Of a DNA stretch of 8,528 nucleotides, positions 1-7,257 are shown piece after piece. The stretch is taken from the NCBI GenBank assembly GCA_002685655.1, contig NYXM01000133.1:1-8528 (forward strand), in the 5' to 3' direction. The stretch is from Planctomycetaceae bacterium (GTDB lineage: Bacteria; Planctomycetota; Planctomycetia; Pirellulales; Pirellulaceae). Under the pieces are notes generated by a model that was given only the letters and a program-made list of their open reading frames with translations, searched no databases and was not told the DNA's origin. The translations under genes were made by a program, and so were the position numbers. Positions within the stretch are counted from its first letter, which is position 1; every line of letters starts with the position of its first letter.

Positions 1-60
1 CAATACCCGCTCATGAAGAAGCCGCGACGACAACTAAAGAAAGACCTTGAAAACAAATGA
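1..60 (+). CDS. C-terminal end of an upstream gene (partial)
   Basis: Frame 1 is open from the first base and stops at TGA 58-60, giving a 19-residue lysine/arginine-rich tail that starts QYPLMKKPRR and ends DLENK. Such a basic, helical tail would suit the end of many proteins, including secreted hydrolases like those downstream, but the piece is too short to assign a family. The orientation matches all following genes. It could be a chance open frame; only the sequence to the left can decide. Confidence 0.4.
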   Translation, partial: QYPLMKKPRRQLKKDLENK

Positions 61-296
61 GTTAAACAGATGTTAATGCCATTCGGGATAAGTCCAATTA
101 TCCCCTTAGTGTCCGCGGTGCGTCCTTTTTTGGCGAAAGCCGTGAGAACCTATCAGCGATCAGATGGTTGGTGCTGGCGATCGTGTTTAGCCTATCAATC
201 GCGTCCATCTTCCTGATGCCGCAGATGTTGTCTACCGAGGAGGACCAACCTTGCATTTCGACGGCCAGATGGATTCTGGTCTCCCTTGTGGAGTGA
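57..296 (+). pseudogene. possible broken small membrane-protein reading frame
   Basis: An ATG at 57-59 overlaps the preceding stop as ATGA, a classic translational-coupling arrangement, but the third codon is TAA (63-65). Beyond it the same frame stays open to TGA 294-296. It encodes a polar start (TDVNAIRDKSNYPLS), one strongly hydrophobic stretch (RWLVLAIVFSLSIASIFLMP, about 151-210) and a short polar tail. One base change (TAA to CAA) would restore a 79-residue single-pass membrane protein. I do not recognise a family. Competing open frames exist on the minus strand (98-376) and in another plus frame (about 187-399), so coding status is uncertain. Confidence 0.22.
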
Positions 297-651
297 TCTG
301 TTTTCCTGCATTGGTCCGACGCACCTCTCAAGTTCCTGAATGCGTGAAAAGCGCCTTGGCAAGGCACACCGGACATCGTCGACGTGTGTCAACGATCTGA
401 TTCGAGAGGTCGCGGAAATCCAACTCGGCAATCAAGCTAGATGAAGCGGAGGGCATAACTCGTTAGAATGCGATGGCTCGAAGTCGCACCAGCGACAATC
501 CCACACCGGACAATCCAGACGACGTTCGATTCTCCGTGGCAACACGGCGGTGACAGGGTTCATCGGAGCAATGACAGGTGGCCAACGATGGCTAAACCAA
601 GATTGAAAGCGGACCCTGACACGCTTCTCGAAGACATGGGGAATTTCAAAA
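297..651. other. gene-free stretch with small inverted repeats
   Basis: I see no convincing gene here. The stretch holds several short inverted repeats. Bases 471-487 (CGATG...GTCGC) pair imperfectly with 550-565 (GTGAC...CATCG). GTCGC/GCGAC form a 5-bp hairpin at 483-496. CCGTG-GCAA-CACGG forms a 5-bp stem with a GNRA-type loop at 534-547. A candidate ribosome site GGGGA (638-642) lies 9 bases before the sialidase ATG. A 72-codon frame at 468-686 runs into the sialidase gene and has no recognisable features, so I did not call it. Confidence 0.4.
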
Positions 652-1743
652 ATGAAACGCACAACATTCTTCGCCCTTGGTTGTAGCCTACTCATCGGTT
701 TCGACCCAGTAAGCACGGCTGGGAATGAACTCTCGCAACCGATCTTTGAGCAACAGGTGTTGTTCAAGTCGGGCGAAGGCGGATATCACACGTATCGAAT
801 ACCGGCGTTGATCGTAACGCAGCGGGGAACAGTGTTGGCCTTCTGCGAAGCACGTAAGAACAGTTCGTCGGATCATGGCGACGTCGATCTAGCGATGCGT
901 CGCAGCACCGATGGTGGCAAGACGTGGACTGCCATGGAGGTGATTGCGGATGATGGCGTGCACACGATCGGCAATGCCTGTCCTGTTGTGGAACGAACGA
1001 GCGGCACGGTCTGGTTGCCGCTGTGCCGGGACAACAAGCAAGTGCTAATGATGAAGAGCACCGATGACGGCCGCAGTTGGAGCGATCCTATCGACATCAC
1101 CCGCGACGCCGTCAAACAAAACTGGCATTGGGTCGGCACCGGCCCGGGACACGGAATTCAGCTCGCCAGTGGGCGGTTGCTCATCCCGTGTTGGGCTGAC
1201 GCCACGCCCACGCTGGGTGAAATCCAACTCTCGTACGTGATATACAGCGACGACTTCGGCAAGAGTTGGAGAGTCGGAGGTGAGTTAGAGCAGAATGCAA
1301 CGGACGAATGCGAGGTGGTCGAATTAGTCGACGGCTCGCTGTACATGAACATGCGCAGCCGCCAAGGCAAAAAACGGCGGGCGTTCTCCTTCAGCAAAGA
1401 TGGCGGACTGACGTGGTCAACAGTCCGCTTCGACTCTCGCCTGCCCGAGCCTTCCGTGCAGGGCAGCGTAATTCGCCTGACACGCGCCGACCAGCACGGC
1501 AAGAACCGTGTATTGCTGGCGACCCCCGCTGATCCGACCGCTCGTCGCGCCATGACGGTTCGTCTCAGTTACGACGAATGTCAAACTTGGCCATTGGCTA
1601 AAGTGATTCACACCGGATCGGCTGCGTATTCCGATCTTGCGATAACGCCGGATTTGCAGATCTTGCTGCTTTGTGAAACTGACAACTACAGACATCTGAC
1701 ACTGACCAATCTTAGTCTCTCTTGGCTGGAAGGCGGCAAGTAG
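652..1743 (+). CDS. secreted exo-alpha-sialidase (BNR-repeat, GH33-like)
   Basis: Predicted exported neuraminidase that hydrolyses terminal alpha-linked sialic acids from glycans; 363 residues. An N-terminal signal (about 1-23, hydrophobic FFALGCSLLIGF) precedes a six-bladed-propeller sialidase domain. Seen: the YRIP motif (Arg49 of the arginine triad) and five Asp-box copies S-x-D-x-G-x-T-W or variants ending at W92, W143, W206, W255 and W313. The catalytic set known for the family can be placed: Asp74 in SSSDHGD as acid/base, Glu219 in TDECEVVEL supporting the nucleophile, Arg235 in MNMRSR, Arg298 or Arg299 in PTARRA, and nucleophile Tyr326 in GSAAYSDL. The Glu-to-Arg (16) and Arg298-to-Tyr (28) spacings fit bacterial sialidases as I recall them. 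No extra carbohydrate-binding module is present. The ATG is preceded by GGGGA at 638-642. It looks complete and active. Confidence 0.95.
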   Translation: MKRTTFFALGCSLLIGFDPVSTAGNELSQPIFEQQVLFKSGEGGYHTYRIPALIVTQRGTVLAFCEARKNSSSDHGDVDLAMRRSTDGGKTWTAMEVIADDGVHTIGNACPVVERTSGTVWLPLCRDNKQVLMMKSTDDGRSWSDPIDITRDAVKQNWHWVGTGPGHGIQLASGRLLIPCWADATPTLGEIQLSYVIYSDDFGKSWRVGGELEQNATDECEVVELVDGSLYMNMRSRQGKKRRAFSFSKDGGLTWSTVRFDSRLPEPSVQGSVIRLTRADQHGKNRVLLATPADPTARRAMTVRLSYDECQTWPLAKVIHTGSAAYSDLAITPDLQILLLCETDNYRHLTLTNLSLSWLEGGK

Positions 1744-1748
1744 CAACC

Positions 1749-1791
1749 GCCACTGGCCAACGCTCAGAAAAACTGCCCTTACTTCAGTGGC
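1749..1791 (+). terminator. weak inverted repeat after the sialidase gene
   Basis: GCCACTG (1749-1755) and CAGTGGC (1785-1791) are perfect 7-base arms starting 6 bases after the sialidase stop. The 29-base loop is long and no T-run follows, so it is not a canonical intrinsic terminator. Its position directly after a stop codon is the only support for a termination or 3'-end role. Confidence 0.2.
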
Positions 1792-1876
1792 TGGGCAAGT
1801 GAATCTGAACTGAATGCTCATACATCGCGCCGAACACTATTGGGTTGCGGCATCGTAAGGAAGTCTCTTGTAGACG

Positions 1877-1942
1877 CGGACCGACTCGACCACAATACGA
1901 ACTGTGTGGTCCGACGGACGGGTACCTCGGAACGGTTCCGAG
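1877..1942 (+). ncRNA. possible structured leader upstream of the diheme gene
   Basis: Several helices can form in the 274-base spacer. CGGACC (1877-1882) pairs with GGTCCG (1908-1913), with inner CACA/TGTG. Alternatively GACCACA (1888-1894) pairs with TGTGGTC (1905-1911), or GTCCG/CGGAC at 1909-1919. This is followed by CTCGGA/TCCGAG (1926-1931/1937-1942) with a 5-base loop. The first set is mutually exclusive, which is compatible with a switching leader, but no known riboswitch class is recognised and no short open frame nearby is convincing. The downstream start is about 75 bases away. Confidence 0.25.
1926..1942. promoter_or_regulatory. 17-base palindrome, operator-like
   Basis: CTCGGAAC-G-GTTCCGAG is a perfect 8+1+8 inverted repeat centred at 1934, 76 bases before the ATG of the diheme-protein gene. 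Perfect odd-centred dyads of this length are typical of dimeric regulator sites, though as RNA it would also make a 6-bp hairpin. No regulator gene adjoins it, and I cannot place a convincing -35/-10 pair around it. Confidence 0.3.
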
Positions 1943-2017
1943 CCCTCGTGCGGTTGCCATCGATCACAAAGAAGTTTGGCCTTCCCGGTTTGACTGCTTC
2001 AAAAAACGGAGTTTCCT

Positions 2018-5011
2018 ATGCGCACGTCGCTTGTTTCCCTGCTTGCCGTGATGGTGCTTGGCCTGCTGAGCCAACCGATCCTGGCCCAAAAAACTGTGTC
2101 CGTGACCGTCCGGACCGATAGTGAGGCCCCCGGCTACGAGGGCCATCGAGCGATGGACGGCAACCCGAGCACGCTGTGGCACACGGTGTGGGGCGGATCC
2201 GAGCCGACTCACCCGCACCAGATCATTGTCGACTTGGGAGCACCTTACGAAATCTCCGGGTTTGTCTATCGGGCCCGACCTGACGGCGGCAACGGGACGG
2301 TCAAAGATTACGAATGCTACGTAAGCGACAACAAGAAGGCGTTTGGCCAACCGGTGGTAAAGGGCACGTTGGAAGACCGCCACGACGACCAAAAGGTCAA
2401 ATTCCCAAACAAGGTCAAGGGCCGCTACGTCTGCTTCCGAGCCCTTTCGGAAGTGAACGGCAAAGCGTGGACGTCGATCGCCGAGTTGCAGCTTATCTCG
2501 GCGGGCGTTCGGTTCCTTGCGAAAGACTCAATCGGTTTGCCGCTGGTACGAGAAGACGGCACACCGTTGACCGAGCTGGAGGTTCAGTACATCTCGCTCA
2601 GACACGACCTTCGCAAGAGGGCGAACATGCGGAAGATCGCCGATGAAATCTACCGGCCCGAAGCCTCGATTGTTGAAACGGACCGCGATCCGCTCGATGT
2701 CGTGTTGCGACGCACTGCGGTTCTACTCGCCGACGTTCGCGAGCTGACCGGTGCTCCCGACCTTTCGGCACAGCAGAAGGCACTGGCCGAGCTGCAGGCC
2801 GACGCGCAGAAGACGGAAGTCGAAGAGGACGAGGCTCGGTTCAAGATCTATGAGGAGGTTTGCCGCGTTCGCCGGGAGATCGCATTGTCGAACCCGCTTC
2901 TCGATTTCGACGAAATCCTGTTCATTAAGCATCACCGTTCGATCTACAACCACATGTGCGACCAGTACTACGGCATGGCGGCCGCACCTGGAGGCGGGCT
3001 CTACGTGCTGCAAAACGCGTTCGGCGACCAGCCGATAGTCCGGGACGTGCTCGCCGATTCGGTCGTCCAGAGTGGCCGGCTGGGCGGCAAGAGGCTCGAG
3101 GGCGGCCCTAACCGTCCGCCCGCGATCTCGTTCGACGGCCAGGGGAACGTCAGCGGTCCGAAGGCGGAGGGTGGCTCATTCCTTTCGCCGGACTTATCCT
3201 TCGACGCAAAGGAGATCGTCTTCGCGTACGTCGAGTGCACCGGCGACCCGAAACACCGGCACCACACAGACGCCAGTCGAGGGCACTGGGCCGAGGGCAG
3301 GTGTTACCATGTCTTCAAAGTCAATGTCGACGGAAGCGGTCTGAAGCAATTGACAGACGGCACCTGGAACGACTTTGACCCATGCTTCTTGCCGAACGAC
3401 CGGATCGCGTTCATCAGCGAGCGACGCGGCGGGTACCTGCGTTGTGGCCGGGTCTGCCCGACCTACACGCTCTACGATATGGCGGCCGGCGGGTCCGACA
3501 TCACCTGTCTGAGTTTCCACGAAACGAACGAATGGCATCCGAGTGTGACCAACGACGGGCGGGTCCTCTGGACGCGGTGGGATTACGTCGACCGATACGG
3601 CTGCATCGCCCACATGCCGTGGGTCACCACGCTCGACGGCCGCGATCCGCGAGCCGTGCATGGCAACTTCGCGCCGCGCAACGCCCGACCCGATATGGAA
3701 CTGGACTGCCGTGCGATCCCGAACTCGGCCAAGTTCATCGGCACCGCGGCACCGCATCACGGGCAGGCGTACGGGTCGTTGATCCTGATCGATCCGAACA
3801 TCCCCGACGACGACGCGATGGCCCCCGTCAAACGTATCACGCCAGAGATTCGTTTCCCCGAGAGCCAAGGTGGGGCTCAGGTTTACGGAACACCGTGGCC
3901 TTTGAGTGAAGACTATTACCTGTGCGTCTACGACCCTTCGATGCAGCCCAAAGCAGGTATGCAGGGTCGAGGTTTTCACCCGGGCAACTATGGCATCTAC
4001 CTGGTCGACGCGTTCGGCAACAAGGAACTGATCTATCGCGATCCGGAGATCGCGTGCCTGAGCCCGATCCCGCTCAAGCCCCGCACCCGGCCGCCGGCGG
4101 CGCCGAACATCGCGCGTGGTGGCCCCGAGACGGACCCCGCCGCCCGCGCTCTGTTGCCGCCGGACGAGAAAGCTCGCGAAGGGACGATGGCAGTGGTCAA
4201 CGTCTACGAAAGCCTCTTGCCCTGGCCCGAAGGAACGGAAATCAAGGCGATTCGCGTCTTCCAGGTACTGCCGATGAGCGTACCGTCGGGCGGACTGCGG
4301 CCCCACGAAACGGGCCATCGCGTGGCGTCGGCCGGCGACTCGGTCGTGCCGGTCCGGTGGGTGTTGGGTACGGCTCCGGTGGAGGCGGACGGCAGCGCGC
4401 ATTTCGTCGTGCCGGCCAATCGGGAGCTGTTCTTCCAGGCGATCAACGAAGAGGGCCTGGCTGTGCAATCGATGCGTTCGGCTACCCATGTACGCGAGGG
4501 CGAACGGCTCGTCTGTGCCGGGTGCCACGAACCAAAGCACCGAGCCAGCCAACCGTCGCAGGAGATCGCCGCGCTGGCTCTGCAACGAGCTCCGTCGCGG
4601 CTCACACCGGACGTCGATGGCTCAAACCCCTTCAGCTACCCGCGTCTGGTTCAACCGGTATTGGATCGGCATTGTGTCGAGTGCCACGCGACTCACGACA
4701 AGAAGCCGATAAGTTTGGCCGCCGAGCCGATCGTGAACCACTGGTTCACTTCGTACAACAACCTGGTGAAAGGCTACGGGTTCCACGACTATGGCAATGG
4801 TTTGCGGACCACGCCCGGTCGCTTCGGTGCGAAGGCCTCAAAGTTGTACGAGATCCTCAAGGAAGGCCATTTCGATGTGAAACTCTCCAAAGAAGAGATG
4901 CACCGCATCACACTTTGGCTGGACTGCACTTCGATGTTCTATGGCGTCTACGAACGAGAGTCCGGCCAGGCCCAACTACGAGGCGAGATCGCCCGACCGA
5001 CCCTCCAGTAA
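2018..5011 (+). CDS. discoidin-domain HzsA-related diheme cytochrome-like protein
   Basis: Exported 997-residue protein of unknown reaction, related to the hydrazine synthase alpha-subunit family widespread in planctomycetes. A signal peptide (1-23, cut after ILA) is followed by an F5/8 type C (discoidin) domain at about 26-160, including MDGNPSTLWHT and an IAELQLI end. A charged helical segment follows (about 185-290), then the family region LLDFDEILFIKHHRS (295-309). A cysteine-rich beta-propeller-like part spans about 310-690, with SPDLSFDAKEIVF, DRIAFISERRGGYLRCGRVC and EWHPSVTNDGRVLWTRWDY. The C-terminal part carries two c-type heme motifs, CAGCH (833-837) and CVECH (886-890). Known HZS-alpha makes hydrazine only with beta and gamma subunits, which are absent here, so that reaction is not inferred. 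Discoidin domains often bind glycans, and the sialidase and sulfatase neighbours point to the cell surface or periplasm. The start is fixed by CGGAG (2007-2011), 6 bases before ATG. Confidence 0.9.
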   Translation: MRTSLVSLLAVMVLGLLSQPILAQKTVSVTVRTDSEAPGYEGHRAMDGNPSTLWHTVWGGSEPTHPHQIIVDLGAPYEISGFVYRARPDGGNGTVKDYECYVSDNKKAFGQPVVKGTLEDRHDDQKVKFPNKVKGRYVCFRALSEVNGKAWTSIAELQLISAGVRFLAKDSIGLPLVREDGTPLTELEVQYISLRHDLRKRANMRKIADEIYRPEASIVETDRDPLDVVLRRTAVLLADVRELTGAPDLSAQQKALAELQADAQKTEVEEDEARFKIYEEVCRVRREIALSNPLLDFDEILFIKHHRSIYNHMCDQYYGMAAAPGGGLYVLQNAFGDQPIVRDVLADSVVQSGRLGGKRLEGGPNRPPAISFDGQGNVSGPKAEGGSFLSPDLSFDAKEIVFAYVECTGDPKHRHHTDASRGHWAEGRCYHVFKVNVDGSGLKQLTDGTWNDFDPCFLPNDRIAFISERRGGYLRCGRVCPTYTLYDMAAGGSDITCLSFHETNEWHPSVTNDGRVLWTRWDYVDRYGCIAHMPWVTTLDGRDPRAVHGNFAPRNARPDMELDCRAIPNSAKFIGTAAPHHGQAYGSLILIDPNIPDDDAMAPVKRITPEIRFPESQGGAQVYGTPWPLSEDYYLCVYDPSMQPKAGMQGRGFHPGNYGIYLVDAFGNKELIYRDPEIACLSPIPLKPRTRPPAAPNIARGGPETDPAARALLPPDEKAREGTMAVVNVYESLLPWPEGTEIKAIRVFQVLPMSVPSGGLRPHETGHRVASAGDSVVPVRWVLGTAPVEADGSAHFVVPANRELFFQAINEEGLAVQSMRSATHVREGERLVCAGCHEPKHRASQPSQEIAALALQRAPSRLTPDVDGSNPFSYPRLVQPVLDRHCVECHATHDKKPISLAAEPIVNHWFTSYNNLVKGYGFHDYGNGLRTTPGRFGAKASKLYEILKEGHFDVKLSKEEMHRITLWLDCTSMFYGVYERESGQAQLRGEIARPTLQ

Positions 5012-5096
5012 AACCTGCCCCGGGGGCGGAACTAGAGCTTAGGTTCGCGAGCCGAATCCCGAGTGGCCGGCGCAGAAGGCCGATACTCTCATGTCA

Positions 5097-5115
5097 CGGA
5101 AGCCTTTTGCTTCCG
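5097..5115. terminator. hairpin, 7-bp stem and 5-base loop
   Basis: CGGAAGC (5097-5103), loop CTTTT, GCTTCCG (5109-5115): a perfect 7-bp stem 86 bases after the diheme-gene stop. No T-run follows, so a U-tract-less terminator or 3'-end stabiliser is a guess based on position and shape. Confidence 0.35.
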
Positions 5116-5180
5116 CTGTCCACAATCACAAGAAACAACAGTAGTGCGCCCGCCAGGATCAGTCTTCGCGATAACATCGG

Positions 5181-5199
5181 CGCCAAGACAGACTTGGCG
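5181..5199. terminator. second hairpin, 7-bp stem and 5-base loop
   Basis: CGCCAAG (5181-5187), loop ACAGA, CTTGGCG (5193-5199): a perfect 7-bp stem, extendable by G-U wobble, 65 bases after the first hairpin and with the same stem and loop sizes. It lies 66 bases before the sulfatase ATG, so it could instead act in the sulfatase 5' leader. No T-run follows it. Confidence 0.3.
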
Positions 5200-5265
5200 T
5201 TCGAGACTGAGTTACACTGTGGGAAATGACGAATTGTCACCGTAACAACTGAATGCGAGACCATC

Positions 5266-7251
5266 ATGACGACCCGATCCAAACTTGCGATGTCCTTCGT
5301 GCTGTGGATCACAGCTTCAGCCGGAGCGGCCGAACGCCCAAACGTCGTTCTCTTTCTCGTGGACGACATGGGCTGGATGGACAGCACGCCTTACGGTTCG
5401 CAGTACTACGAAACTCCAAATATGAAGCGGCTGCAGCGGCAGTCGATGCGTTTTACGAATGCGTACGCCACGCCGTTATGCTCGCCGACTCGTGCGTCGA
5501 TTCTGAGTGGTCAGTATTCGTCCCGTCATGGCGTGACTTCTGCCAGTGGTCATCAGGCGGCACTTCCCGCACATGCATCTCGATATCCCGCGAAGGCTTC
5601 GCCCAACCAGCAATTCATCTATCCGATCAGCAAGCGTTATCTTGATCCCGAACTCGACACGCTGGCCGAGGTGTTACGCGACGCGGGTTACCGGACTGGC
5701 CATTTCGGGAAATGGCACCTCGGATTGAGCCAGGAACACTGGCCCGAACAGCACGGATTCGAGGTCGCCTTCCACGCGGAACCGAGCCCGGGGCCGAGCA
5801 GCTATTTCTCGCCGTACGGTGTCCACAAAAGTGGAGAGCCTAGCCCAAGGCATCACGTCGGAACGATCACCGATGGGCCAAAAGGCGAATACATCACTGA
5901 CCGCCTGACGAATGAAGCGATCAGGTTCGTTGAGGCGAACAAGGACGAACCGTTCTTTCTCAATTTCTGGCACTACGCCGTTCACGGACCCTGGGGGCAC
6001 AAGGAAGAGTACACGAAGCAGTTCGCCGACAAGACCGACCCGCGCGGACAGCAGAAGAACCCTATCATGGCGTCGATGCTGAAGAGTGTCGATGATAGTC
6101 TCGGCAATGTGCTGGACAAGCTCGACGAACTCGGACTGACCGACAACACGCTGTTCATTTTCTATTCGGACAATGGAGGCAACACGCATAGCAATGTGCC
6201 TGGCGCCCGAGGAATGGACGTGAAACAAGGCCATCCGAAATGGGACTTCGTTCAGGACTGGAGAAAATGGGCCGGCGACCAAGCACCGACGAACAACGCT
6301 CCGCTGCGTGAAGGCAAGGGACGCATCTACGAAGGTGGACAACGCGTTCCATTGATGGTGCGCTGGCCCGGGCAGGCTGAAGCGGGTTCCGTCAGCGATT
6401 CCATCGTCGGTCCAATCGACCTGTATCCGACGATTCTCGAAGCCGTCGGCCTGAAGACACCGGCAGGCCACATTGTGGATGGCGAGACGATCATTCCGGT
6501 TCTGAAGCAAGCAGGTCGGCTCAAACGGCAGGCTTACTTCACCTGGTTTCCGCACCTGATTCCTGCCGTGTCAGTTCGTACGGGTGACTGGAAGTTGATT
6601 CGACGGTTCGAGCCGCATCCGAGATATCCGGAAGTCCGAGAGCTTTACAACCTCAAAGAAGACATCGGTGAAACCAACAATCTGGCGAGCAGAATGCCGG
6701 ACAAAGTGAAAGAGCTGGACGCGCTCACCGACCAGTTTGTGAAGGCCACCGGAGCGTTGGTTCCCAAGCCGAATCCGAACTTCGATGCGGATGCTCCAAC
6801 GAAGCCTTCATCGTCCAAACCTTCCACGTCGACACCGTCAGAGCCTATCGCAGGACTCGTTCCCAGAAACTGTCGCGTCGTCAACACGGAAGGCGCAATT
6901 CGTCTGGTTGGTATTGGGCGTCAACCGTTTCTTGGCACAGCTCAGGTGAAATTCAACGGTCCGTTAACGTTAAAGCTCCGCGCTCGCAGTAAAGCTGGCG
7001 GAAAGGGCTGCGTTCACTGGAGAACTGCCGGTCAGGATTCGTTTCCCGAATCGTCGCAAATCGCGACCTACAATCTGCCCGCTGGAACGACGTGGCAGGA
7101 CGTTTCGGTTTCCTTACCCGTACAGGGCAGACCGGGAGTTATTCGACTGTATTTCCCTGCCGGAAGAACGGCCGTGGAAGTGCAATCGATTCGATTCCTG
7201 GGCAAGAGTGGCCGGGAGAAGTCGTGGGACTTTGCTAGAGTGACACCATGA
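5266..7251 (+). CDS. secreted S1-family sulfatase with C-terminal beta domain
   Basis: Predicted exported arylsulfatase-type enzyme that hydrolyses sulfate esters, probably on a polysaccharide; 661 residues. A signal peptide (about 1-22, ending ASAGAA) precedes the alkaline-phosphatase-fold domain. Seen: metal ligands Asp33/Asp34 (LVDDMGW) and Asp302/Asn303 (YSDNGG); the formylglycine signature LCSPTRASILSG with Cys72 and Arg76; Lys149/His151 in GHFGKWHLG; His240 in HYAVHGPW; Lys351 in REGKGRIYEGGQRVP. Cys72 needs oxidation by a formylglycine-generating or sulfatase-maturing enzyme that is not encoded here. After about residue 497 comes a Pro/Ser/Thr-rich linker (to about 527) and a roughly 125-residue C-terminal domain rich in predicted beta strands, possibly glycan-binding. 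The substrate cannot be read from the sequence. The last residues after SWDF may be altered, because integrase debris starts 7 bases past the stop. ATG 5266 gives the best signal peptide; Met9 is a possible alternative. Confidence 0.95.
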   Translation: MTTRSKLAMSFVLWITASAGAAERPNVVLFLVDDMGWMDSTPYGSQYYETPNMKRLQRQSMRFTNAYATPLCSPTRASILSGQYSSRHGVTSASGHQAALPAHASRYPAKASPNQQFIYPISKRYLDPELDTLAEVLRDAGYRTGHFGKWHLGLSQEHWPEQHGFEVAFHAEPSPGPSSYFSPYGVHKSGEPSPRHHVGTITDGPKGEYITDRLTNEAIRFVEANKDEPFFLNFWHYAVHGPWGHKEEYTKQFADKTDPRGQQKNPIMASMLKSVDDSLGNVLDKLDELGLTDNTLFIFYSDNGGNTHSNVPGARGMDVKQGHPKWDFVQDWRKWAGDQAPTNNAPLREGKGRIYEGGQRVPLMVRWPGQAEAGSVSDSIVGPIDLYPTILEAVGLKTPAGHIVDGETIIPVLKQAGRLKRQAYFTWFPHLIPAVSVRTGDWKLIRRFEPHPRYPEVRELYNLKEDIGETNNLASRMPDKVKELDALTDQFVKATGALVPKPNPNFDADAPTKPSSSKPSTSTPSEPIAGLVPRNCRVVNTEGAIRLVGIGRQPFLGTAQVKFNGPLTLKLRARSKAGGKGCVHWRTAGQDSFPESSQIATYNLPAGTTWQDVSVSLPVQGRPGVIRLYFPAGRTAVEVQSIRFLGKSGREKSWDFARVTP

Positions 7252-7257
7252 GCCGCC

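Larger units (their letters stand above)
5012..5265. other. 254-base spacer with two hairpins, no gene
   Basis: This is the spacer between the diheme-protein gene and the sulfatase gene. It contains the two hairpins listed separately and an 8-base CCCCGGGG palindrome near its left end. I see no convincing promoter. Ribosome-site evidence before the sulfatase ATG is weak (only GCGAGA about 10 bases upstream). Open frames across the spacer are continuations of shadow frames of the flanking genes. Confidence 0.5.

Noticed and set aside
98..376. 92-codon minus-strand frame in the left spacer
   Set aside because: No recognisable motif, no ribosome site seen, and competing open frames on the plus strand; it cannot be told from chance.
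468..686. 72-codon plus-strand frame running into the sialidase gene
   Set aside because: It overlaps the sialidase signal peptide in another frame and shows no family features or ribosome site.
1840..2121. 93-codon frame covering the spacer before the diheme gene
   Set aside because: It overlaps the signal-peptide region of the diheme protein out of frame and has no recognisable sequence; the structured leader better explains the stretch.
3194..4585. 463-codon open frame on the minus strand inside the diheme-protein gene
   Set aside because: It is a shadow of a GC-rich coding gene: arginine-rich and low in recognisable motifs, while the plus-strand frame has clear domains throughout.
5094..5177. 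27-codon minus-strand frame encoding a hydrophobic peptide (MLSRRLILAGALLLFLVIVD)
   Set aside because: It has no ribosome site and its end overlaps a hairpin; a hydrophobic run of this length can arise by chance.
3922..5229. 435-codon plus-strand frame overlapping the end of the diheme gene and the spacer
   Set aside because: It is out of frame with the real gene, very arginine/proline-rich and has no family features; its extension past 5011 is just absence of stops.
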